A stretch of 64,000 nucleotides of DNA, taken from the NCBI RefSeq assembly GCF_954871325.1, contig NC_088775.1, forward strand, positions 20,437,561 through 20,501,560. The letters are read 5' to 3'. This stretch comes from Gordionus sp. m RMFG-2023. Its lineage: Eukaryota; Nematomorpha; Gordioida; Chordodea; Parachordodidae. Every line of letters starts with the position of its first letter. The stretch's first letter is position 1. The translations under genes were made by a program, and so were the position numbers. Below are positions 1 through 10,448 of the stretch, in pieces. The notes below the pieces were generated by a model that was not told the DNA's origin, made no database searches, and was given only the letters and a program-made list of their open reading frames with translations.

Positions 1-107
1 ATATGTTAAATAAGTATTGATAACATGTTTAAATAAAATTTAGCGAAGATGTACCATAGATAAGTGACAATTGTCAAAATCGTAGTTTTTACAGTTTTTT
101 GACATAA
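1..107. repeat. Satellite-like unit, left flank of the Sola-like element
   Basis: The first 100 bases match, in the same orientation, the sequence just after the Sola-like element (about 4963-5060), and match in reverse orientation two adjacent copies at about 5475-5700. Shared words include TTGATAACATGTTTAAAT and GATGTACCAT. The unit is about 125 bp. Bases 104-107 (ATAA) are the left copy of the target duplication of the element that follows. Confidence 0.6.
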
Positions 108-865
108 GGGTCATTCCATGACTAATCAACCACGATTCGGCCGACCCCCTTCGATTTTTTTAAAATTTGGTAAGCAAAGAAAAGTCAATGTAACTAAGAA
201 ATAGCCAAAATTTTAGCCTCGTAACATTTATATTTTTGGAGATATTAGGGTTCAAAGTGGCAAAAATGTCGTATTTTTACCATTATCTGCCTTCATTCAA
301 TTAAGCATATCTTAAAAACTATCTAATTGTAAATAACAAATTTAATATCAAAATTACTTACAAAGATTCTACTTTTAGATAAAAAAAAAAAATTTTTTTT
401 TCAATTTCCGGCCATTTTATTAAATATATAAGGACTAAAAACGATTTTTTAGAAATTATACGACCTTCAATTTTTTTAAAAAATTTAGTAGACAACACTG
501 AACTCTTCCTTTATATTTATAAAAAAAATTGGTCTGGGATGAGGCCATCTTCATTCTCAAAATCGATAAAAATGTTTAGAAAAGTGTATAAATATTTTCC
601 CGAAAGGGGGCGTCTTTGCATAAATTTATATTTAAATCAGTTTTTAATGGTTTTTCTTGGACTATTTGATATAATTTAAAGGATTATTCATCTTGTAAAT
701 ATAAATTATAATATTTTCTTAACTTATGGGGCTTTCATTTAAGTATAGAAATTATCTATCGATAAAAGAAACTCAATTTATTACATTATTATTTATAATT
801 ATTATATATTTTCCCATATAACATATATTTAACGAATATTAATAAAATATGATCCACCAAATATC
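108..865 (+). repeat. Left terminal inverted repeat of the Sola-like element
   Basis: This block is the reverse complement, with scattered differences, of about 4205-4962. Landmarks shared by both arms are CGGCCGACCCCCTTCGAT near the outside, GGCGTCTTTGCATAAAT in the middle and CTATCGATAAAAG near the inner end. The inner limit is approximate because similarity fades in A+T-rich sequence. Confidence 0.7.
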
Positions 866-1295
866 GATCAATTTTTTAAAATAATGTGATCGTCGCAAAA
901 AAAATAAATTTTTCAAAGTCAAGATATATTATATTTTTTTTGTGTCTCCATATTATGTACATTGTATTTATTGTTTTGTTTTTACCAATAAAAAATAATA
1001 TATGAAGAATTATAATTCTTCCATTGACGTGGAAAAGCTAATAAAATATTACAAATATTAATTTATTATTATTATAAAATTATATACAAAATAAAAGTAT
1101 CATCAATAACCCAAGCAATATAAATATTGGATCGGATTTTCTAAAATCGGCATAGCTTTACTTGTAAATAAGAATAAATGAGTGTTTCAATCAATAAAAT
1201 AAAAAAAAATTTAAAATTGATTAATCATTCAATAACACATGCTCACTATATTAATTCATTTTTTAATTAATTTCTTGGTATTTTAAAAAAACTAT

Positions 1296-1383
1296 AATAA
1301 ATTCTAATTATTCTTATAATAAATTCTAATTATTCTTATAATAAATTCTAATTATTCTTATAATAAATTCTAATTATTCTTAT
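1296..1383. repeat. 22-bp tandem repeat, four perfect units
   Basis: The unit AATAAATTCTAATTATTCTTAT is repeated four times without visible change inside the Sola-like element, just inside the left inverted repeat. The perfection of the copies suggests recent expansion. The second Sola-like copy lacks the equivalent region, so I cannot tell if it is part of the family. Confidence 0.9.
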
Positions 1384-1844
1384 AATATCAAAGGTAAAAA
1401 AATTATTTAATTGAAGCGATAAATTTTATAAAAAACTAAATGAAAATAATTAATAATGTCTTATAAGGATATTTTTGGTTTTAAAACTAAATCAATAATT
1501 TTTTCAAAAATTAACCAGTTACTTTCTACATCAAAATAGGGTTTTTGGAACAAAAAATGATTATACCATATTTTTACTAAATTTTATATAGAATTTTACA
1601 TGAATAAATAGTCCTGAAATACTAGGTTAATTTAAATTATAATTATTTGTTTTAAGTTATGATAAAATATATAATATGTAGAGCGAGCAAAATCAGATTA
1701 GTGATATCGGTTATTTGGCCGATATCAATATAATATCTGCAATATCGTATCGGATTAACCCCCTAATCGGTACACCTGTAATTATTAGATATTCGGTGAT
1801 ATTTTTATAAATTAATTTGTTTTATCATATAGAATTTCAATAAA

Positions 1845-4124
1845 ATGAACAAAAATCTTATTCGAAAAACTAGATGCTGTAACCCTTTTAAAATACTAAA
1901 ACATAATAATGTAACTACAAATCTTAGAAATGTACAATCTTGGATGTCACTTCACTCAGATGATAAGATATGTGATAAATGTCGATCGGAACAGCTAGTA
2001 AGTCAAATGACGCATTTAAGGACCCTGATATTCATCATATCGAAGAGAACCTGGCTTATGAATCAATTAATACATCATTGATAGAAATTGGAGAATCTCC
2101 AATAAAAAAGAAAAGGTTGAGAGAAAAAAGATATCCAATTAAAAAAATTACCAAAATAAAAAAGGCTATAGAAACTCATTTAGATATAAATGCGATTGAG
2201 CCAGCTACTATCGATAAAGATGATGGTATTCTAAGCAATATTAAAAAAAAATTTTCACTCTTATCTAAAACTGATAAATATAAAATTTTGACGATATTAC
2301 CAAAGAATTGGACAGTGTCCAAAATAATGAATGAATTTAATACAACAAAATACATGGCAAGACAAGCTAAATTATTGATAGCGGAAAAGGGATTTTTATC
2401 AACCCCTAACCCCAAGCCTGGAAATACTATAGACGAATGTACAGTTAAAATTGTACAAGAATTTTATTGTACGGACGAAATAAGCAGAATCATGCCAGGC
2501 AAGAAAGATTGCCTTTCAATTTTGACCGAAGACGGAAAAAAGAATACAATACAAAAGAGATTAATTTTAAATAATTTGAAAGAAATTTATATATTTTTTA
2601 AGGAAATGAGGCCTGATGTTAGAATCGGTTTTTCGAAATTTGCAAGCATTCGCCCAAAAAATTGTATACTCGTAGGAGGTAGTGGTACACATAATGTTTG
2701 TGTTTGCAGCTACCACCAAAATTTTAAATTAATGATCATTGGATCAAATTTACCCAATTTAACCAAAGATGATATGTTGCCCATTAAAACATATAAACAT
2801 ATTTTACCCTTAATAATTTGTAATCCGCCTCAACCATCCTGTTATTTGGGCAAATGTGATAATTGTCCAGGGTCAACAAATTTACGCCACCAAATAGAAA
2901 TATTGTTTCGTTCTAAGGACATCGAATTTATAACATACAAACAATGGCTATCCGTAGATAGAACCACTCTTGAAACAATAACCAAGCCAGTAGATGAATT
3001 TATCAATGCCTTTTTTGAAAAAATGGAATTTTTATTACCCTATTCTTTTATTTCAACGCAACAATCATTGTATCAAAAAAATCTAAAATTGAACTTAGAC
3101 AAAGGCCAATATTTAATTTTATGTGATTTTTCAGAAAACTATAGCTTTATACTTCAGGATGAAGTACAAAGTTATCATTGGAATAGAGCTCAATCCACTG
3201 TTCACCCTTTTGTTATATATTATAAAGATAATTTAGCCAATATTTGTTGCCTATGTAATGATATCCGAATCTTTGCAACACAATACAATAGCAGTACATT
3301 ATTTCCAAAAAACATTGGTAAATTTTTTAATTAATAAAATTTGTATGCCAAATAAAATTTTTTATTTTTCCGATGGATCTGCTGCACAGTATAAAAATCG
3401 TAAAAATTTTATTAATATTTGCCATCATGAGATGGATTTCGGGATACAGGCGGAATGGCATTTTTCTGCTACAGCACATGGGAAAAGTGTTTGTGATGGG
3501 ATTGGTGGCACTGTTAAAAGATTAGCCGCTAGAGCTAGTTTACAAAGATCTTACTCAGAGCAAATAACCACATCATATGAATTGTACGAGTTCGCTTAAG
3601 AAAATATTAATGGCATATATTTTGAATATATGACCCAAGAAAATTATGATCACGAAGAAATATTACTAAGGGAAAGGTTTTCAAAAACGAGACCTATACC
3701 TGGAACACAGAAAATTCACACGGTGATTTCCACAGGTCTACATCAATTTAAGAGTAAAATGTATTCCAATTCAATAGAAAGTAATATAGAATATTTATCA
3801 TATAATGATGAAAGTATCATTTTTGGAGAGATATCAGGGTATATAACATGTGTTTATGATTCTAATTGGTGGTTAGCCTTAGTTTTAGGGAAAAATCAAA
3901 AGGAGGAAGAAATATATATAAAGTTTTTACACCCATCCGGACCTTCTAATTCCTTTACATTTCCAAGTTTAGACGACACTCTCTACTTGCCAAAATGTCA
4001 TATCTTAACATTAGTTTCACCGTTAACTGCTACTGGCCGTAGTTACACATTGTCGTCACAAGAAAGTAAATGCGCTACCGAAAAATTAGAATCTTTTAAA
4101 AGTGAGTTATATATTAGATTTTAA
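1845..4124 (+). pseudogene. Sola-like transposase, broken
   Basis: The reading starts with MNKNLIRKTRCCNPFK and a CC...CxxC group (residues about 11-46) that looks like a small N-terminal zinc-binding domain. After a frame change near 1980-1990 it continues as a long open stretch to about 3290 containing a helix-turn-helix-like region and CDFSENYSF, a probable first catalytic aspartate. A second frame change near 3285 leads to FSDGSAAQYKNRKNF and HGKSVCDGIGGTVKRLAARA, where the remaining acidic residues of a DDE-type site probably lie. An in-frame TAA at 3597-3599 interrupts the protein; the second copy (63259 onward) has AAA there, so this is a nonsense change. The C-terminal 165 residues follow from 3630 to the stop at 4124 and include WWLALVLG and HPSGPSNSFTFP. 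Two frame changes and one stop make this copy inactive. Proteins with this FSDG...GGTVKR layout are abundant in aphid and Hydra genomes (known to me from general knowledge). Confidence 0.75.
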
Positions 4125-4204
4125 AATTTATATTATATCAATTATTTTTAATATTTAGGGCGCCATATATGAAATGCTAAAGATTCTGATTCATATATTC
4201 AAGA

Positions 4205-4962
4205 AGTATAAATTTGGTTGAATATATTTTATTAATATTAATATATGTTATATTAGCAAAAAATTTTATAAAAAATTATAAATAAAGTAATAAATTGAAT
4301 CTCTTTTATCGATAGGCAATTTCTATAATTGAATGAAAGCCCCATTTATTGTTATTTTCACTTACAAGATAAATACTCCTTTAAATTATATCAAATAGTC
4401 TAAGAAAAACAATTAAAAACTGATTTAAATATAAATTTATGCAAAGACGCCCCCTTTCGGGAAAATATTTATACACTTTTCTAAACATTTTTATCAATTT
4501 TGAGAATGAAAATGGCCTCGTCCCAGACCAATTTTTTTTTATAAATATTAAGGAAGAGTTCAGTGTTGTCTACTAAATTTTTTAAAAAAATTGAAGGTCG
4601 TATAATTTCTAAAAAATCGTTTTTAGTCCTTATATATTTAATAAAATGGCCGGAAATTGAAAAAAAATTTTTTTTTTTTATCTAAAAGTAGAATCTTTGT
4701 ACGTAATTTTGATATTAAATTTGTTATTTACAATTAGATAGTTTTTAAGATATGCTTAATTGAATGAAGGCAGATAATGGTAAAAATACGTCATTTTTGC
4801 CACTTTGAACCCTAATATCTCCAAAAATATAAATGTTACGAGGCTAAAATTTTGGCTATTTCTTAACTACACTACCCTTTCTTTGCTTACTAAATTTTAA
4901 AAAAATCGAAGGGGGTCGGCCGAAAATCTCATTTTTTTTGCTCATTTGACATGGAATGACCC
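4205..4962 (-). repeat. Right terminal inverted repeat of the Sola-like element
   Basis: Partner arm of the repeat at 108-865. The outermost 13 bases are an exact inverted match. Just inside, the two arms differ for about 25 bases before rejoining at the GGGGGTCGGCCG block, so the arms have diverged but remain clearly related. Confidence 0.7.
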
Positions 4963-5060
4963 ATAAATAGGCTAAAATAAATATTGATAGCATATTTAAA
5001 TAGAAAATGTACTCTAGATAAGCAATGTCATAATCGTTATTTCTAAGTTTTTTGAAGCAA
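4963..5060. repeat. Satellite-like unit, right flank of the Sola-like element
   Basis: Starts with the second ATAA of the target duplication and continues ATAGGCTAAAATAAATATTGATA, resembling the unit at 1-107. It shows that the Sola-like element landed inside a pre-existing repeat. Confidence 0.55.
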
Positions 5061-6970
5061 ATGGGTTAAAATTAGTGATATAATTAATTTTATAGGTTAA
5101 GAAATTAAAATACAAATATTTATTTTTTTTTAAGCTAAAGATAATTTGATTGATAAATAATCATTCATTAACTCGACATTTTTTTTACTATTTTTTCATA
5201 AAATTTGATGTAAATATTAATAAATTTTTTTTATTAAATATTTTTAGGTGATTTTTATTCATATTAAGTGTTGTTTATAAATTTTTAAATGTATTTTTGT
5301 AAATAATTAATTTATGAGAGAGCAGTAGGTCTTATTTGCATGACCCTAATTTTTAAAATATAAAAATTTCGGCGATGGCTCCTTTTTTCAAAAAAAAATT
5401 AGGCCTGGCCAGGATTTTTAGTCTGTACTTTATATGTTCAGGGCCGGCCCGTCCTGGATTTTTTAATGTTGTTTTATTTTAAACATGTTATCAATACTTA
5501 TTTTAATCTATTTTCGTCAAAAAAAATCAAAAAACTTTAAAAATAACGATTATGACAAGTGTCACTTTTTTATGGTACATCTTCACTAAATTTTATTTAA
5601 ATATGTTACCAATACATATTTTAACATATATTCGTCAAAAAAATTCAAAAAACTTTAAAAATAAAGATTATGACAATTCTCACATTAAAAAAATATTATC
5701 CTTAAAAAGATCATATAAAATAACATCAAAAAAGTTTAATATAAATATTTTTAAAAAATTATTTAGAAAAAAACAACTCATTTAATAAAAAAATAGATAA
5801 TTTTACAAAATTGATAAAAAAAATTATAAAAGATTTCACCTAAAAGATTGTTTTTTTTATCTAATAAAATTTACAATATAATTCCTTAATAAAAGATGTA
5901 TTTACAAAAAAAATTGTGAAAATCACTAATAAATTATATTAAAAAGAATATTACATTTTTACAATAACAGCATATTATTTTTTTTCTTAAAAAAACATCA
6001 AATAAATAAATTTATTTTCATTTATAACAATATAAATAAAAAATATTAAATCAAATCATGTTTATTTGTTGATAATAATAAAATATTTACATAAATAAAA
6101 TAAATTATTTTACTAAAATAAATAAATAATAATTAATGCTAGGCAACGATGCAGAATTTTTGACTAATTTATTTTAGCCAATTTTTATGCTTAGCCTAAT
6201 TAGATTCATTCACATAAAATATTAGCTAAGCCATTTTATAGTCGTCTAAAATTAGTCAATTATGCAACACTAGTTATGAGAATGAGAAATATATTTATAA
6301 ATGGGTACAACATGAGATGGTTTAAGCACTAAACTATATTAACAATTTTGAAACTAAGAGGACCCAAATACATTTATTTTAAAACATGTGGCACCACCAT
6401 TGATGCTAAATTCATTAAGCAGCAGCTAATTTGGTGTGCCAACGCAAGCCAATAAAAATTTAAAAATCATAGCTACCCATTGAAACTTTTAGTGCAGCAA
6501 GGTTTTATATTTTCAGGCCCAGCCTGAATTTATAAAAATATAGGCCTAGCCCAGGTATTTAAGAAATTTTTTGCCTGAGGTATATTTAAAAAAATTAAAT
6601 ATGACCCAACCCATTTATCCAGGCTTAGGGCCAGGCTTGCAGGTTTTTTATAATTTGGTGTTACAAAACTGTCCAGTCCAGATTTTTAAGTGATGGGTCA
6701 AAGTTTTGAAAATTTTTAGGGTAGATAATTAAAGAAATTCATTTTATACAAATTTCCATGACAGATAATCTGTTTACAATTATTTTATGGGCTGAGCAAA
6801 GTAAAATTCATTTCATACCTGGCCAAACATTTCAAAAAATCTTTCTAACATTTTATAGCTAAGCATTGCAAAGAATTATTTTTGTAAAAAAATAGGAGGA
6901 AGGAGATTTAAACAATTTTAAACTGCCAACCCTATTATTTCTTATAAAATTTAATAAATATAAACATAAT
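5061..6970. other. A+T-rich stretch without a recognisable gene
   Basis: Two inverted copies of the satellite-like unit lie at about 5475-5700. Short G+C-rich blocks built on GGCC (CAGGGCCGGCCC at about 5440; CAGGCCCAGCC and GCCTAGCCCAGG at about 6515-6560; CAGGCTTAGGGCCAGGC near 6620) resemble the ends of the hAT-type elements at 36305-36661 and 63489 onward and are probably remnants of the same group. No reading frame here shows a recognisable domain; the frame at 5552-5785 is lysine-rich low complexity and is not called. Confidence 0.5.
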
Positions 6971-6973
6971 ATT

Positions 6974-7654
6974 TTAATTCAAGAGATATGGCTTCAAATA
7001 TATATGAAATTGTATAACTGATAATGAGGGGTCCCCTTCTGCTATAATGACATGAAATTTACGAGTCTTTGCAGCTTGCTGTAGAAAATTTTCAACAGTC
7101 TCAGATCTACCTAAGGTCATGATAGTCTCATCTGAATGAATATGTTCAAGAGCCTGAATACTAATATTTTCCTGACTTAAATAATAAATTATTAAATAAA
7201 AAATGTTTATGTAACCAATTTTCCAATTCAATTTGCAATTCATTCAAGGCTTCAAATATTTTTTCTTTATAAATTTCTTCTGTTTCTGAATTATAATCTG
7301 AAAGCATGTTATCAGATGAATTTAATAGAAGACCATGCAGCATGTCTACAGCTAATAAATCATTCCTATCTATAATAGTTTGAAAATTATTTTTATCATG
7401 AATTTACTGGTAGATTCATCTCTTAAGATTTTTTTAACCCTATTTAATATATTACTACAAATAGGATCATCCCAACTATTTAAGGATATGGCATTTATTT
7501 TTTGTTTTTTTATTAACTCAATTAAGAATTTAACATTATAGTTTTTTGCTTTTAAAACGACTTTTTGTATCCAAGCTAAAGTAAGACCTGCTTTTTCTAA
7601 ACTAGATTTTGGATTACTAAAATCAAAATTAAGTTGAGTCTTTAAATCTTCCAT
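6974..7654 (-). CDS. Translation initiation factor eIF2B subunit beta, N-terminal part, three exons
   Basis: eIF2B is the cytosolic guanine nucleotide exchange factor for eIF2; the beta subunit is part of its regulatory/catalytic decamer. Exon 1 is 7654-7408, from an ATG. A 38-nt intron (7407-7370, GTAAAT...TATAG), exon 2 (7369-7216), a 40-nt intron (7215-7176, GTTACA...TTTAAG) and exon 3 from 7175 keep one open frame of 200 codons. Diagnostic stretches are [44 protein letters not shown] and [13 protein letters not shown], which follow the family consensus (in human, [18 protein letters not shown] and RKFHVIVAE) residue by residue, and the second splice restores the alignment exactly. Family members are about 330-350 residues; here similarity stops after AEGDPSLS, near 7020, where a donor-like GTTATAC occurs, and the frame simply runs on to TAA at 6974-6976. 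The C-terminal Rossmann-like half is not seen anywhere downstream on this strand. It is therefore either a truncated duplicate or a gene whose later exons lie elsewhere. Function as eIF2B is doubtful for this fragment. Confidence 0.82.
7176..7215 (-). other. Probable 40-nt intron in eIF2B beta
   Basis: Begins GTTACATA and ends ATTTAAG. Removing it gives the contiguous peptide [16 protein letters not shown], matching ELEGTMENIAAQALEH of the human protein in length and register. Confidence 0.7.
7370..7407 (-). other. Probable 38-nt intron in eIF2B beta
   Basis: Begins GTAAATTC and ends CTATTATAG. Removing it joins two frames so that the eIF2B-beta alignment continues without a gap. Its size is very small for an animal intron. 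Confidence 0.7.
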
Positions 7655-7894
7655 AATTTTATATCTAATATATTAGATACATCCTAAATCCATTGGCAAA
7701 CTGTCACCTTTGACAGAGATAGATCCGTGACAAATAGATTATGATATTGTGAATGCTAGTTAAAAAATTTCATTATTTTATATTTTTAAAAATAGTTTTA
7801 TATTGCTACAAACTAGAATTTGTATACCCATTATGGTAAATGACAAAATCTAGCCTAATGGCTTCTGTATTTGGATGCTCTATTTAATAATATA

Positions 7895-8480
7895 TTAAGC
7901 GAAAATTTTAGGTACAAGAGAAATCACAAACGAAGTATATAATAAATGGTAAGCGAAAACAAAAAAAAATATAGAAAGAGGGAGGGCCAAAGGCGAACTG
8001 GCGACGCTACGGTCTCGTGGGCATTTTTTTATAGCGGCCTCATTTATATGGGCCCCCGTAGTTGTTTGTATGTTTTCTGCTCTTGTCACGGCGGGTAACA
8101 CGGTCCGAACTGGCCAGGCTCCTCGTCTCCGCTCCCCACTATTACTTTCATCCCTTGCTCCTATGAAATTTCTTCTGTCATCATACCTTCTCACAAAAGC
8201 ATGGCGGGGCCCACGGGGGCAGCGAACTTGCAAGTGACCTCGGGCTCCACAGATGAAGCATAATCTAACATTCCTTATCCTGCGCCTGCCCGAATCATTG
8301 GGTTCGGGCAATTCGGACTCCCGCCCTCTTCAATTGATCATTTCAAATGGCGCTATTTGTCTTCTTCGCGGGGATCTGAGAATGGGTCTCGATTCGTGGT
8401 ACAAACGATTTCCCTCTGCATCTACCCTTCCCGGGAATATACTAATTCGAATTGTTATATTCTCCCAATACATACATTCA
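7895..8480 (-). pseudogene. Zinc-knuckle gag-like relic (fossil)
   Basis: A minus-strand reading with the CCHC knuckle CFICGARGHLQVRCPRGPRH is followed by arginine-rich sequence, as in the nucleocapsid part of retroelement gag proteins. The block from about 7980 to 8460 is clearly richer in G+C than its surroundings, like the fossil at 25740-27600, to which it may be related. It is broken and has no visible ends or pol. Confidence 0.5.
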
Positions 8481-9378
8481 TGGATGGCTGCCATTCTGAG
8501 TCCTATTATAAAAGAAAGGAAAGGTATAATAAAAAAAAATATATAATGTACTTTTAACTACTTCTTGAATACAAAAACAAATTTCTTTACAACTAAATTT
8601 TATTAATAATTTATTTTTTTGAATGAATTTAAAATATAAAATTTTGGATAATCCTCCTTTTATTCTTTCCAATAATCTTCTTCAAAACATGTTTATTCCC
8701 CTTTTTTTTTACTGTCATCACCCTTCTATTCCCTCTCCAACAAGATACAATCTTGTACCAATTTTATTCATTTCCATGATTTATTAACTTGACAATTCAA
8801 TACAAACTATTATTTGGGCACCACCACATAACATTTTTTTTCATACCATAAGTTATCTGATTTATGACGTTTTATGAGCCAATAATGCTATTATTTCTCT
8901 TCAAAAAAAAATGAGGGAAACATAAGAATTTTATAAATCGTATAAACAAAAAATACTATATGATTGGAACAATTAAACTGCTCTTTAAGATACATATTAT
9001 CCCAACATGGGATTTTAAACAATTTTATATATTATATCAATGAATCTATAATTAATTTGGGTATATTAAGAATTTTTAAACAATGTTAAACATTATATAC
9101 TAATTTCGATATATTAAAAAAAACGTTACATATATATATTACACTGATTATTACAAATATATTTCCTTTCAATCCCATATTATTCTCATGGGATTTCCAA
9201 CAATTTTATATGTAATATCCATGAATCTATGATTAACTTGGATATACTAATTTCGATATTTTTTAAAAAAAAACGTTACATATATATATATATATTTATT
9301 TCATGGTATTGTTGCATAGACACATATATTTCCTTTTAATTTCATATAATATGCCATATAATATCATTTTGCTCCAAA
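8481..9378. other. A+T-rich stretch, nothing recognisable
   Basis: Contains degenerate internal repetition: ATCCCAACATGGGATTTTAAACAATT near 9000 and ATTCTCATGGGATTTCCAACAATT near 9180 with matching downstream AATCTATGATTAA words. No coding or RNA feature is supported. Confidence 0.4.
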
Positions 9379-9446
9379 CACCTGATCGTAATCTTTTTTG
9401 CTTCACACACCTGATCGTAATTTTTTTTGCTTCAAACACCTGATCG
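9379..9446. repeat. Short tandem repeat of a CACCTGATCGTAATC unit
   Basis: Three consecutive units of about 30 bp carry CACCTGATCGTAAT followed by a T-rich tract and GCTTC. The third is interrupted by the hAT element starting at 9447 and resumes at 9836. Confidence 0.75.
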
Positions 9447-9835
9447 CAGTGGCGTAGCTAGGAATTTTTCTTAGAGGGGGTCCATACATAAAAAATTCTG
9501 GGGGCTTCGCCCCCAGACCCCCTTTAACGGGCCTTCGGCCCTTTTGCCCGACCTTCGGCCGGGTTTATCTTAAAAATCATAACCACATCTTCGACAATAT
9601 ATAATAAATATATTTTTTAAATGCATGAATAATATGTTATTCTTTATAATAATACTACCCATAATAATTTCAATAGTAATATAATATCCTTCCACAAAAT
9701 CCAGAAAAATATAAATATTAATGGTATTTATTTGATATAAAGCACTTTTAAGTCTTTTGAACGTATAATCTAAAAAAAAAAATTTGCTCTGGGAGGGGTC
9801 CAAACCCGAAAACCACCCCCGTAGCTACGCCACTG
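9447..9835. mobile_element. Non-autonomous hAT element (MITE), complete
   Basis: The left end CAGTGGCGTAGCTAGG and right end CGTAGCTACGCCACTG are inverted repeats, and the 8 bases CCTGATCG occur on both sides (9439-9446 and 9836-9843), a perfect 8-bp target duplication as expected for hAT. The left part holds small hairpins (GGGCCTTCGGCCC and GACCTTCGGCCGGG). There is no transposase; the 389-bp element would depend on one supplied elsewhere. The CAGTGGCGTAGCCAG terminus recurs at 21971. Confidence 0.9.
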
Positions 9836-9843
9836 CCTGATCG

Positions 9844-10440
9844 TAATCTTCCTGGCTCCAGTCCCCTTTATAGTTGGTCCCGATGCCTTATTCCTTCTCT
9901 TTCTTCAGAGAATTTTACTCGACTTAATTTATTTCCAATGTTTTCTACGATCACCCCTGACTCCCACCTTCTTGTACCTCCATATATTCTTCCCACACGG
10001 TTTTTTTTGTGTTTTCATGTTAGTTTTTTTCTTCTCTTTATATAGCAGGTTTAATTGTAATTAATGGGGGGCGTGTTGTGAATATTTTTTTTTGTTTTTA
10101 TAGCAAGTCATTTTGAATATTTTTGTTGTCAATATTTTAATCAATATTATTTTTTTTGTCTATATTATTTCTTTTAATCAATATTATTTGTTTTTATCAA
10201 TATTTTTTTATTATTATTTATGTGGGTTATAAAAACCCTGAAAAAAAAAAGAAATATGATTATTATATTTTTTTTATTCTATTTTTTTGTGGAAATAAAG
10301 TAAATACCAAATTGATACATTAATAAATTGATACATTAATATATCAATATCTAAAAAATTTCGAAACATATAAAAATATATAAAAATACCACCTAAGTCT
10401 GTTTACCATTAACTTAGTCTTAATGGGCATTACCTTTAAA
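9844..10440. other. A+T-rich stretch with T-rich low-complexity repeats
   Basis: Repeated TCAATATTATTTTTTT-like words at 10120-10210 and short TTAATAAATTGATACA repeats at about 10318-10345. No gene is supported. Confidence 0.4.
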
Positions 10441-10448
10441 CTACTTAG

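Larger units (their letters stand above)
108..4962 (+). mobile_element. Sola-like DNA transposon, copy 1, both ends present
   Basis: The element begins GGGTCATTCCATG and ends with its exact reverse complement, flanked on both sides by ATAA (104-107 and 4963-4966), a 4-bp target duplication. Sequence resemblance between the two ends continues inward for about 750 bp (to about 865 on the left and from about 4205 on the right), with small insertions and substitutions. The interior codes for a transposase relic (1845-4124). A 4-bp duplication plus a DDE-type transposase is the known signature of the Sola superfamily; the superfamily name is an inference because no database comparison was possible. 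Length is 4855 bp. A second, deleted copy lies at 61536-63489. Confidence 0.75.

Noticed and set aside
5552-5785. 77-codon Lys/Asn-rich frame
   Set aside because: Low complexity in A+T-rich repeat DNA that also exists inverted at the window start; no domain.
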